A stretch of DNA of 10,272 nt from Phycisphaerae bacterium (GTDB taxonomy: Bacteria > Planctomycetota > Phycisphaerae > UBA1845): the NCBI GenBank assembly GCA_021604825.1, contig BQJS01000171.1, forward strand, positions 1 through 10,272, given 5' to 3'. The notes below the pieces were generated by a model, which saw only the letters and a program-made list of their open reading frames with translations, did no database searches and had not been told where the DNA came from. A program made the position numbers and the translations under genes. Below, piece by piece: positions 1-6,790 of the stretch; position 1 is the first letter of the stretch; each line of letters starts with the position of its first letter.

Positions 1-729
1 CAGCAGCCACACCAACACGCCCATGTTTTCTTGAGCAGCGACTGCCGTCAATCGAATCGGGATCGTCGCGTTTCCGGTTTGGCACCGCATGATCAACGGC
101 TCGATATCGCCAACGCCCTGATTCTGCTGCAGTTTCAAGGCCACGAAATTCATGCCGTCTTCGACATATGGTCCAATCAACTCTTCACCGCGATCGGTCA
201 AATCGTATCCATTTGAATTCAGCCAAGTCGACAGCGCTTCGGCGTCGTCACTCGAAATGACCTCAACATCAAACGGGCCCACCGCCAAGCGTTGAACCAC
301 GTCGACACCATCGTCGCTTTCGCCCGCGGAGTCTGCCGTCGGCGCCCCACCGCCAAAGAAGAAATCTCCATCGTCAGACGGGCACCGCTGCCCGTTGGTC
401 TCCAAGACAAACTGCGGACGTGTTGCTGTCTCGAGCGACGCGAACACGGCATCACTGCCGACGGAAAGCTCTGGGATCCCCGAAACCGGGACAACCCATG
501 AAAACTCCTCCGCGTCTCCGGTGTATTGGATCAGCACCATCGCCGTGACGAGATCGCCATCTTTGCGAAAGATGATCTGCTCGCCGGCTTGGTCGATGGG
601 AACTTGTTGGCAAAAGAATCCCCCGCACGCATTCGCTTCGGACGTTGCGAACATGATCGCCACAACGATTGACAGAACCGTAGCAATCGACAGGCACGAA
701 ACGATTGGTGATTTTCGATTCGGATTCAC
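1..729 (-). CDS. Secreted DUF2330-domain protein (3' end beyond window)
   Basis: Reading the minus strand from the GTG at 729 gives 243 uninterrupted codons to the window edge, with no stop, so the C-terminus is missing. Residues 1-34 form a classical signal peptide: basic start (NPNRK), a hydrophobic core at about 9-28, and a small-residue exit (ANA) before Cys35. No proper lipobox is seen, so signal peptidase I export is more likely than lipidation. The mature protein opens with ACGGFFCQQVPIDQAGEQI, the hallmark of DUF2330 (PF10092). It continues with the expected blocks: an IQYTGDAEEFSWVVPV strand, then a RLAVGPFDVEV segment, and IPIRLTAVAAQENMGVLVWL near the edge. The acidic, glycine-rich linker in the middle (DDGDFFFGGGAPTADSAGE) looks variable. 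The function of DUF2330 is unknown; it is typically an exported protein. The start is fixed by GGAGGA at 737-742, seven bases before GTG. The NhaC gene lies 89 bases upstream on the same strand, so an independent promoter is possible. Confidence 0.93.
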   Translation of the reverse strand, partial: MNPNRKSPIVSCLSIATVLSIVVAIMFATSEANACGGFFCQQVPIDQAGEQIIFRKDGDLVTAMVLIQYTGDAEEFSWVVPVSGIPELSVGSDAVFASLETATRPQFVLETNGQRCPSDDGDFFFGGGAPTADSAGESDDGVDVVQRLAVGPFDVEVISSDDAEALSTWLNSNGYDLTDRGEELIGPYVEDGMNFVALKLQQNQGVGDIEPLIMRCQTGNATIPIRLTAVAAQENMGVLVWLL

Positions 730-742
730 GGTGATTTCCTCC
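730..742 (-). promoter_or_regulatory. Ribosome binding site of the DUF2330 gene
   Basis: The minus strand reads GGAGGAAATCACC immediately before the GTG at 729. GGAGGA at 742-737 is a near-perfect Shine-Dalgarno sequence with a seven-base spacer. It is the best such site in the window and decides the GTG start, since the first in-frame ATG lies inside the signal peptide. Confidence 0.85.
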
Positions 743-768
743 AAAGCAAGTATTGCGTACAGTTCTAG

Positions 769-794
769 TGTCGGTCCGACAGGTGCCTCGTCAA
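769..794 (-). promoter_or_regulatory. Possible promoter -35 box with overlapping palindrome, DUF2330 gene
   Basis: In the 89-base gap between the NhaC stop and the DUF2330 start, the minus strand carries TTGACG at 794-789, five of six matches to a sigma70 -35 box. It is followed by the perfect 13-base palindrome TGTCGG-A-CCGACA at 781-769. No good -10 box sits at the expected spacing; GACACT at 16 bases matches only three of six. The palindrome falls where the spacer and -10 would be, a usual place for a repressor operator. Six-base arms can arise by chance, so this is tentative. Confidence 0.3.
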
Positions 795-818
795 GAGTCG
801 ATTTCGCATGGATCCTGA

Positions 819-2306
819 CTAGGTCATCATTGCACCAGAAAAAGCGTATAGCAGGGCTGTGACGACGCCTACCGACAATGCGTAAGGAAGCTGCGTGCGA
901 ACGTGGTCGATGTGGTCGGACGCAGAGGCCATCGACGACACAATGGTTGTGTCCGAAATCGGCGAACAATGATCACCAAACACGCCACCGCCCAAGACGG
1001 CTGACACTGCGAGCGCAGATGGCAAGTCAACCTTCGCCGCGACCGAAAGACCGATCGGAAGCATGATCGCGAACGTGCCCCAACTCGTTCCGGTTGAAAA
1101 CGCGATGGCGCTGGAAGCAATAAACAAGAGAGGTGCGATCAACGTCGCCGACGCATCTTGCCCCACCAATGATGCAACGTACCCTCCGGTGTTCAATCCG
1201 TCTTTGCCGCAGAGTCGTCCGATCGTAAATGCCAGGATCATCAGCACACCCAACGGCACCAATGCACCAGCCCCCTTCAGGGCAACATCAATCGATTCCT
1301 TCAACCCCATGATGCCTTGAACAAAGTACATGCCTATGCCAACAAAACATCCCGCAAACACCCCCCAATAGACTGAGGTCGAACCAGAACAGTTTTGAAG
1401 AATCACCCAGACTTTGTCCCAGAACGCTTCGGGTAGCGCTTCTTTCGCACCGGTTGCGCCGGTGTAGACGATGGCGGCGAGTACCGTGGCGATCATGACA
1501 ATGATCGGTACCGCCATGTTGATCACGCGCGGCGGTGTCGATTCTGCTCGGGGCATCGCCAAAACTTCTTCCGTGACCATCGGGCGCGCACCGTCTGCGA
1601 GTAGCTTGCCTTCCTCGCGCGCCCGTCGCTCGGCTTTACGCATCGGTCCGAAATCCTTCCCACTGATGATGACAACCAGCAGCAAGAGAAAGCTAAGGAT
1701 GGCGTAGAAGTTGAGCGGTATCGACTTGATCAAAAGCGGGACGGGTTCTTCAACGCCAAGATCCGCAAGTTGCGCGAGGATGTACGCACCCCAGCCGTTG
1801 AGAGGGATCAGAATACAAATCGGCGCCGACGCCGTGTCGCAAACATACGCCAACTTCTCACGCGAGATCTTAAGTCGATCAAACAGTGGCCGCCCAATGG
1901 TTCCAGTGACCAAGCAGGAAATGCTCGACTCGATAAAGACGCATGCACCCACCGCGGTGGCAAGCAAGCCGGCGCTTCTCGGACTGTCGGCAAGCCCCAG
2001 CCCTTGAATCCATTTCACGAATCCATCGACGCCACCACTTCGCTGGATCAAGGTGATTAGCGAACCAACCATCAGGCAGAACAAAATCGTACGAGTGTTC
2101 CCTTCTCCATCTACAGCAAACACGTTCACAAATGCGGTCAGCGTATCGATCGTCGCGGCAATGACGTTTCCGCCAGCCAAAGTCAGATATCCGACCCAGA
2201 TACCGATGGCCAATGAAATGAACACTTGCCTGGTCGCGATGGAAAGAACAATCGCGAGCAAGGGAGGTAAGAGCGAATAAATACCGTAGTCACCAGGCAT
2301 GTTCAT
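819..2306 (-). CDS. NhaC-family Na+/H+ antiporter
   Basis: This 495-residue integral membrane protein belongs to the NhaC Na+/H+ antiporter family (PF03553), which exchanges protons for sodium (in some members coupled to malate/lactate) across the cytoplasmic membrane. Family marks are clear in the C-terminal half: STGTSWGTFAIMLPIGL at about 404-420, GVFGDHCSPISDTTIVSS at 441-458, and DHVRTQLPYAL at 467-477. The N-terminal half has CVFIESSIS (122-130) and ILIPLNGWGAYI (165-176). About eleven or twelve hydrophobic segments are visible, with one long charged cytoplasmic loop at about 216-258 containing KAERRAREEGK. The length is typical and there is no frameshift. The start is ATG at 2306 or ATG at 2300; GGA at 2309-2307 is six bases before the second, so translation may begin two codons later. 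The ion and any organic co-substrate cannot be told from sequence. A terminator directly upstream separates it from the FG-GAP gene, so its promoter must lie in or near 2307-2457. Confidence 0.93.
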   Translation of the reverse strand: MNMPGDYGIYSLLPPLLAIVLSIATRQVFISLAIGIWVGYLTLAGGNVIAATIDTLTAFVNVFAVDGEGNTRTILFCLMVGSLITLIQRSGGVDGFVKWIQGLGLADSPRSAGLLATAVGACVFIESSISCLVTGTIGRPLFDRLKISREKLAYVCDTASAPICILIPLNGWGAYILAQLADLGVEEPVPLLIKSIPLNFYAILSFLLLLVVIISGKDFGPMRKAERRAREEGKLLADGARPMVTEEVLAMPRAESTPPRVINMAVPIIVMIATVLAAIVYTGATGAKEALPEAFWDKVWVILQNCSGSTSVYWGVFAGCFVGIGMYFVQGIMGLKESIDVALKGAGALVPLGVLMILAFTIGRLCGKDGLNTGGYVASLVGQDASATLIAPLLFIASSAIAFSTGTSWGTFAIMLPIGLSVAAKVDLPSALAVSAVLGGGVFGDHCSPISDTTIVSSMASASDHIDHVRTQLPYALSVGVVTALLYAFSGAMMT

Positions 2307-2334
2307 TCCGAAAGTTCGAGGAGTGGATACAAGA

Positions 2335-2369
2335 AAAGACCCGCCGACAATAGTTTGCGGCGGGTCTTT
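2335..2369 (-). terminator. Rho-independent terminator of the FG-GAP gene
   Basis: A perfect 12-base inverted repeat, AAAGACCCGCCG at 2335-2346 and CGGCGGGTCTTT at 2358-2369, encloses an 11-base loop that can extend the stem by three pairs (CAA/TTG). On the minus strand the GC-rich stem is followed by a T-rich tail (CTTTTCTTG). It lies 89 bases past the stop of the FG-GAP gene, which is transcribed towards it, and upstream of the NhaC gene. It should therefore end the FG-GAP transcript and insulate the antiporter gene. Confidence 0.88.
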
Positions 2370-2412
2370 GAATGTGACAAGTCAATTTTTTAAACGATTC
2401 GACTCACCGACG

Positions 2413-2428
2413 ATTGATCGAAATCAAT
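2413..2428 (-). other. Small hairpin with UUCG loop in the FG-GAP 3' untranslated region
   Basis: On the minus strand this reads ATTGAT-TTCG-ATCAAT, a six-base stem with a UUCG loop, starting 29 bases after the FG-GAP stop and before the main terminator. UUCG loops are unusually stable, but here the closing pair is U-A rather than the favoured C-G, and the stem is AT-rich. It may help shape or protect the mRNA end, or may be chance. Confidence 0.3.
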
Positions 2429-2457
2429 TCGCCGCAAATCCCTTTTGGCCACCGCGA

Positions 2458-5400
2458 CTAATTCGCGACGGTGTTGTTTCCGTAGATGACGTAGACCCGA
2501 CCGTCGTCCGGACGTCGGCCAATATTCGGATCGGTGCCGACGTCGCCAGGATTCTGCGGAAGATTCTGATCCACAAAGTCCGAACGGGTCAGACCCAGTC
2601 CAATGTCATCAAATCCATCGTTGTTGATGTCGCCAAGCAAGCCGACGTTGTCAATCGGAGCCTCATTTGGCCGTCCAGTCTCATACGGCGACCAGAAGAC
2701 AAGGCCTGGAAGTTGCGGTGTGCCAACCTGGCTTAGCGAGAATCCACCTTCAGGTGCATTGTTCAGATGGGTACCGCCAAAGATCAAGTACACGACGCCC
2801 ATGCGCTCGCGATTGTTGTTGTCGGTGAATCTGACGCCGGGCGCGGCAATGAGCAAATCACCAAAACCGTCTCGGTTAAAGTCACCACCAGAAACTACGT
2901 CTTCACCCGCGCGGTCGCCCGGTGACTCACCGTAAAAGATAACGCCGGGCAAACTGCTCGTTCCGATTTGGCTAATCGTTCGATCACCATCCAGCGTGAC
3001 GTTTCCGAAAATGACCCCTGCATAACCATTGTCCACGGGACATGCATCAGCAAAACCAGCAACCAAGTTATCGAAAGAAGCTTGATCGTCATCGTCAATA
3101 TCGCGATCGTTGTCGAAATCGTATTGCTTGCAGGTGTCACCGATGAAGACTTCGTCACCGAAGTTGTTGCGACACGCCGTAAAGGTGCTCGTACTCAAGT
3201 TGGCATCGGCGCAATGGGTCGCAGCCGAATCCAGGAAATCGACGTACGGTGACGAAATGAAGACGTCGCTGATTCCGTCGCCATTGATATCCTGCCCACT
3301 GATTTGACGATGGCCTACTCGGTCACCCTCTTTTTCGCCACGGATCCGCAGCACAGTTGGCCGAGGAAATGCCGGATCATCCAAATGACTCAACGAAATG
3401 TTTCCGAACGGTGAGCGACCTTGGAGAATATACACCGCCCCTGTGTCGATTCGACCGTTAACACTGCTGTCGTTGTGTGGAGCGCCGCAGATAATGTCGG
3501 GCACGCCATCGCGGTTCATATCACCTGCCGCTTCTGCGCCCCCTAAGTAGTCATCAACGTCTTCAGCAAAAACCTCAAAACGGTTGGACGGAAGGGCTGG
3601 ACCCGTTCTCGGGGTTGGGGGAGACGAAGTACAATCGCCCTGACCAGGAATGGTATAGTTGGGCATCACCTGATTACCATCCGAGTCGTTGAATGCAGCG
3701 TTTTGAGAATAATCGTTGCCATTGATGACCATGACGCTTCCACGAAACGCATTGGACGCTCTGATTTTCGCATCAGAACTCCCGATGGGGGCCGCCGCGA
3801 TCGATGCCAGGTACGTCTCGTTTCGCGGCGCAGAAATCACGATTTCTGGCGTTCCATTCAGGGTGATGTCCCCGACTGAGGCTACATGTTCACCGAAGTA
3901 ATCGGTTCGAGGATTGGCCTGCCCGGTAGCCCCATCATTGATATAGTCCCAGAATCCGCCTTGAATTCTCAAACCTCGTCCTGTGCCAAGTCCGGGGTCA
4001 CCAGCCGTATGGCTGATTGGGCCAGAACCGGGGTTACCTTGAATGCCGGCATTGATCACGCCCACCGCTTCTTGTCCTGTAAGTTCAAGCGACATCACGG
4101 TGCTTTCTAGGCGTGTTGCCGACACCGGGCCCGCAAGGTCTCGGTTTTCACTCGTCGCCATGACCACAACACCGCACGCCTCCATCGTGGAATCATTTGT
4201 GAATGGCGGGTCATCGATAACGGTTGCCAAGTTGTTGACGAGCGAATCCGGGTAACAATTGAATGCCTGCGTACCGGGGCGTTCTTCGTCGAATGTGATA
4301 TTGAGCGTCGGACGGCTGGCTTCGATCGCAGACTCCGAACTGACGAATGATCCCGTAAACGGAAGGATCGGAATGACGATGAATTGCGGGTTACGTGTAC
4401 CTATTTCACCATCAATGGCCATTTGCACGACGTCTGTGATGTCAATCACCATCGTGGTCGTAACGTTTTGACCGACTACGTTAAAACTGACATTGTAGTC
4501 GATCTCCTCGTCGTCGTAGTCAGTTGCCTCGGTAGGGCCCGGCGTACCGTCTGAAGCCGTGAAATCATTAAAGTCAGTGTCATCGTCTGCTAATAGATTC
4601 AACCGATGCACCGCGAAGGATTCCGTCGAGATTGCAAGAGCGCCTTGAAGCGCCAGGGTAATCGTCGCATTGAGTTCCGAGATGTTGGCAGGAATCGGGT
4701 TAAACACCTGGTCCGGTAAATTGAATCCAATAATCGGGAACTGATCCCTGTCCGCTTCTTGGTCGGTACCGGCCGAAAACAACATCACTTGCTCGGTACC
4801 CGCCCCGTTGTTGGGGTCGTTACGATCGATATAGGTGTCAATCACGCCCTCGTAATCGTCGTCGAAATCGGGCTCAGGAGTACCATTGTTTGTAAGCGTT
4901 CTCAATCCGAACCGCGCCGAGAAATTGACTGCGATCGGATCAACCGAATCACCGGGGTCGTCATCGCGGCCCTGAAAAATCCCATCAACCATTCCCAGTC
5001 CAAACAGGAGTTCCGGCCTGCCGTCTCCGGTCAGATCTGGAATGGAAGCAGCGCTTGTAATTCCACGCGGAATTCCAAGCGGGTCATCATGAAATGGCTC
5101 CAGCCGATTCGGAGGCGCTTCAAAAATGACACCCGAAATCCCCCGACTCACACTGTTGACGTTGTTGATGCCACCAAACCGGGCCTGATTGAGCCCGTAA
5201 ATCAAATAGGCTTCGCCTATGTTGCCGAAGTTCCTTGGGTTTCCGAATTGAGCCACGAGCAAGAAGTCCTCGATGCCATCACCGTCGAAGTCGCCCACGT
5301 TGGTCATCGTCGAACCAAGACGGGAACCCGGATTGAATCCCTGAAAGATTGCACCGGACAGAATCGTCCCAACATCGAGCAAGTCCACCGTGCCCGTCGC

Positions 5401-6312
5401 TGATCGCAAAATGTTGATCGATCCCTGGGCATAAGCGTGAACCCGTTGATTTCCAGCATCGATGATCGTTGCCCGAATACGATAGGCTTGGCCGTCGAGC
5501 CGCGGCGGAATGACGCCAAGATCAACGGCAATGTTAAACGTCAACTCGTCGGTACTGCCCATCGGAACATCCTGCTGACGCAGGACAATGATCTCATTGG
5601 GATCGGGCAGGCGCGGATCGTCATCCGTCGGCGTATCGTTCAGGTCGAGAACGATGAACAATTCGGATTCGCTATCGGCGTCATAAGGCTCGTTGGCATC
5701 GACTGGACCGGATGTCGGCCGGACCGTCACTGTCAACGTATCGTCCTGAGCCACACCTTGATTAAATGCCGGCTGAATGACCGCGACCTGCGGCGGAACG
5801 TTCAGTGGATTGGTGCCCGGTTCGCCGATCGTGATTTGGACTCGCTGCGATGTTGAACCTTCAACCAATGCAAAAACGGAGAAGACGTCGTTGAGTCCGT
5901 CCGTGATCTGCCCCAGCAAATTGTACGTCCCAAGCGGAATCAAACCCGTCGAAGCGCTGAACTGGTCGGGACCAGCGTTGTCGTTCTCTTGAATGTTCGA
6001 AACGAGAACAATTTCAGCACCCGTCGCCACGTTGATCAGACTGAACGAAATCAACGCGGGGGAATCACGATCGTCATCGCTCCATTGAATCTCAAATGGC
6101 TCGCCTTGGTTTCGATTCAGGTTCGCCGTCGGCGCAAGAATCTGTAACGAAGGGGGGACGTTGCCGATGACCCCCGGTCCAAGCACCAATCGCGGCAGGT
6201 CTCCGGCGCAGCCATAAAACACGGTTACCGCAATCACGGCACAGGCAGCCGTCTTGGCAATTCGCACAGTTCGCGACCCGCTGAGCTGAAACCGTCTGGG
6301 TTGATGAGGCAT
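2458..6312 (-). CDS. Giant secreted FG-GAP (integrin-alpha-like) protein with nested DNRLRE-type and dockerin-like modules
   Basis: This is a 1284-residue acidic exported protein, probably on the cell surface. Residues 17-35 are a hydrophobic export signal ending FYGC; Cys35 after Gly suggests a lipoprotein, although the lipobox is not canonical. Two Ig/PKD-like beta domains follow (about 52-160 and 174-302, each opening with PPSLQILAP or PPQVAVIQP). The rest is an FG-GAP propeller with seven D-x-[DN]-x-[DN]-G-type calcium loops starting at residues 341, 426, 815, 931, 1008, 1144 and 1228, and repeated G-x-V-Y-x-I-F-G strands. Between loops 2 and 3 about 340 residues are inserted, holding a DNRLRE-like beta-sandwich at about 498-678. 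Between loops 5 and 6 sits a dockerin-like calcium loop (1065-1076) flanked by cysteines. Such proteins usually act in adhesion or matrix binding; the ligand is unknown. GGAG at 6325-6322 is nine bases before ATG 6312, better than its three-base distance to the in-frame GTG at 6318. Confidence 0.9.
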   Translation of the reverse strand: MPHQPRRFQLSGSRTVRIAKTAACAVIAVTVFYGCAGDLPRLVLGPGVIGNVPPSLQILAPTANLNRNQGEPFEIQWSDDDRDSPALISFSLINVATGAEIVLVSNIQENDNAGPDQFSASTGLIPLGTYNLLGQITDGLNDVFSVFALVEGSTSQRVQITIGEPGTNPLNVPPQVAVIQPAFNQGVAQDDTLTVTVRPTSGPVDANEPYDADSESELFIVLDLNDTPTDDDPRLPDPNEIIVLRQQDVPMGSTDELTFNIAVDLGVIPPRLDGQAYRIRATIIDAGNQRVHAYAQGSINILRSATGTVDLLDVGTILSGAIFQGFNPGSRLGSTMTNVGDFDGDGIEDFLLVAQFGNPRNFGNIGEAYLIYGLNQARFGGINNVNSVSRGISGVIFEAPPNRLEPFHDDPLGIPRGITSAASIPDLTGDGRPELLFGLGMVDGIFQGRDDDPGDSVDPIAVNFSARFGLRTLTNNGTPEPDFDDDYEGVIDTYIDRNDPNNGAGTEQVMLFSAGTDQEADRDQFPIIGFNLPDQVFNPIPANISELNATITLALQGALAISTESFAVHRLNLLADDDTDFNDFTASDGTPGPTEATDYDDEEIDYNVSFNVVGQNVTTTMVIDITDVVQMAIDGEIGTRNPQFIVIPILPFTGSFVSSESAIEASRPTLNITFDEERPGTQAFNCYPDSLVNNLATVIDDPPFTNDSTMEACGVVVMATSENRDLAGPVSATRLESTVMSLELTGQEAVGVINAGIQGNPGSGPISHTAGDPGLGTGRGLRIQGGFWDYINDGATGQANPRTDYFGEHVASVGDITLNGTPEIVISAPRNETYLASIAAAPIGSSDAKIRASNAFRGSVMVINGNDYSQNAAFNDSDGNQVMPNYTIPGQGDCTSSPPTPRTGPALPSNRFEVFAEDVDDYLGGAEAAGDMNRDGVPDIICGAPHNDSSVNGRIDTGAVYILQGRSPFGNISLSHLDDPAFPRPTVLRIRGEKEGDRVGHRQISGQDINGDGISDVFISSPYVDFLDSAATHCADANLSTSTFTACRNNFGDEVFIGDTCKQYDFDNDRDIDDDDQASFDNLVAGFADACPVDNGYAGVIFGNVTLDGDRTISQIGTSSLPGVIFYGESPGDRAGEDVVSGGDFNRDGFGDLLIAAPGVRFTDNNNRERMGVVYLIFGGTHLNNAPEGGFSLSQVGTPQLPGLVFWSPYETGRPNEAPIDNVGLLGDINNDGFDDIGLGLTRSDFVDQNLPQNPGDVGTDPNIGRRPDDGRVYVIYGNNTVAN
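3040..3213 (-). other. Cysteine-flanked dockerin-like calcium loop inside the FG-GAP propeller
   Basis: Within the FG-GAP gene this segment encodes residues 1034-1091. It contains DFDNDRDIDDDD, with aspartates at EF-hand positions 1, 3, 5, 7, 9 and 12 and isoleucine at position 8, followed by a helix-like QASFDNLVAGF. This is the pattern of one dockerin/EF-hand calcium-binding half-repeat; a full dockerin has two. Four cysteines (about 1034, 1047, 1061 and 1091) surround it and could form disulfides outside the cell. Confidence 0.6.
4279..4821 (-). other. DNRLRE-like beta-sandwich domain nested in the FG-GAP protein
   Basis: Residues about 498-678 of the FG-GAP protein read like a DNRLRE domain (a fold overlapping carbohydrate-binding module family 96). 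Visible marks in order are ISELNATITLALQG, FAVHRLNLL, a D/E-rich turn, TTTMVIDITDVVQMAIDGE, and FVSSESAIEASRPTLNITF ending the domain. The family typically shows an I..A.L.L strand, a V.RL strand, an idvT..Vq..i.G strand and a closing S.E....RP.L.I.F strand. The assignment is by pattern and needs a profile search. Confidence 0.55.
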
Positions 6313-6321
6313 GGGCACTCA

Positions 6322-6325
6322 CTCC
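6322..6325 (-). promoter_or_regulatory. Ribosome binding site of the FG-GAP gene
   Basis: GGAG on the minus strand at 6325-6322 lies nine bases before ATG 6312 but only three before the in-frame GTG at 6318. The spacing favours the ATG. Confidence 0.55.
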
Positions 6326-6344
6326 AATGTATGCAATACGTTTG

Positions 6345-6369
6345 GCAACCTTGGAAGATTCCAAGTTGC
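6345..6369. promoter_or_regulatory. Long inverted repeat upstream of the FG-GAP gene
   Basis: The plus strand reads GCAAC-C-TTGGAA-GA-TTCCAA-GTTGC: eleven paired bases per arm interrupted by one unpaired C, around a two-base centre. It lies 32 bases upstream of the FG-GAP start codon. As DNA it could be an operator; as RNA it would be a hairpin in the 5' leader, with an AGAT loop. No T-tract follows, so it does not look like a terminator. No known operator family is recognised. Confidence 0.45.
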
Positions 6370-6522
6370 GTTGTTCGACACTTTCAATGAAGACAGCCTG
6401 CCAAGACCAACGACCATGGCTGTTCGCCAATTGACAGGTCCGTCCCCTTTGCTTCTTGATTCCCTTTTGTACATCACTGCATGATCGAACGGAGGGAGAG
6501 TTTTGCGCAGCGAGTTCGTCTC

Positions 6523-6535
6523 CGGTCATTGACCG
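6523..6535. repeat. Short perfect palindrome in the divergent intergenic region
   Basis: CGGTCA-T-TGACCG is a perfect palindrome with six-base arms and a one-base centre. It is about midway between the two divergent genes, where a regulator of either could bind. A palindrome of this size is expected a few times per 10 kb by chance. Confidence 0.25.
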
Positions 6536-6790
6536 CTTCCGAAATTCACGCAAGACCTTCGATCGCCACATTCTTCACGGCAATCGTTCGTCCAATGTCG
6601 CAATCAAATGCCGTCCCTGGCGTTCAAACCGCAATTCGTTGCCCTTTGGCTGGGTACACTGTCACTTTGCGGCAGCGCTCATACTAAAGGCACTCCAATT
6701 GTCCCGTCAAGCGCCACAACCTGTTCATTTGGCTGACACTTACGCGCATCAGCGGTTGCCGAACCCGGTTTCGTCTGGTTCAATGGTACG

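Larger units (their letters stand above)
6319..6790. other. Divergent intergenic region without a convincing gene
   Basis: These 472 bases lie between the divergently read FG-GAP gene and the DUF4190-like gene and should hold both promoters and untranslated leaders. Small open frames exist on both strands but lack Shine-Dalgarno sequences and look like no protein. A TTGACA at 6431-6436 has no good -10 partner. CTGTCA at 6659-6664 with TACTAA at 6682-6687, 17 bases apart, is a weak candidate promoter for the plus-strand gene. Two palindromes, at 6345-6369 and 6523-6535, are the only clear structures. Confidence 0.5.

Noticed and set aside
395..862. Plus-strand open frame of 155 codons
   Set aside because: It lies antisense to the DUF2330 gene, whose protein has a signal peptide, a good ribosome binding site and family motifs. 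The plus-strand translation resembles nothing.
2335..2369. Reading the 12-base inverted repeat as an operator for the antiporter gene
   Set aside because: GC-rich stem plus T-rich tail in the direction of the FG-GAP transcript fits a rho-independent terminator better.
3040..3213. Idea that the FG-GAP protein is a cellulosome-type dockerin protein
   Set aside because: Only one calcium half-repeat is seen and it is internal; no cohesin or glycoside hydrolase is in the window.
4759..5403. Plus-strand open frame of 214 codons inside the FG-GAP gene
   Set aside because: It is antisense to a region encoding a recognisable calcium-loop propeller; no ribosome binding site and no domain-like pattern.
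6092..6571. Minus-strand open frame of 159 codons overlapping the FG-GAP start
   Set aside because: It overlaps the signal-peptide region of the FG-GAP gene in another frame and its composition (many Arg, Ser, Cys) is typical of a shadow frame.
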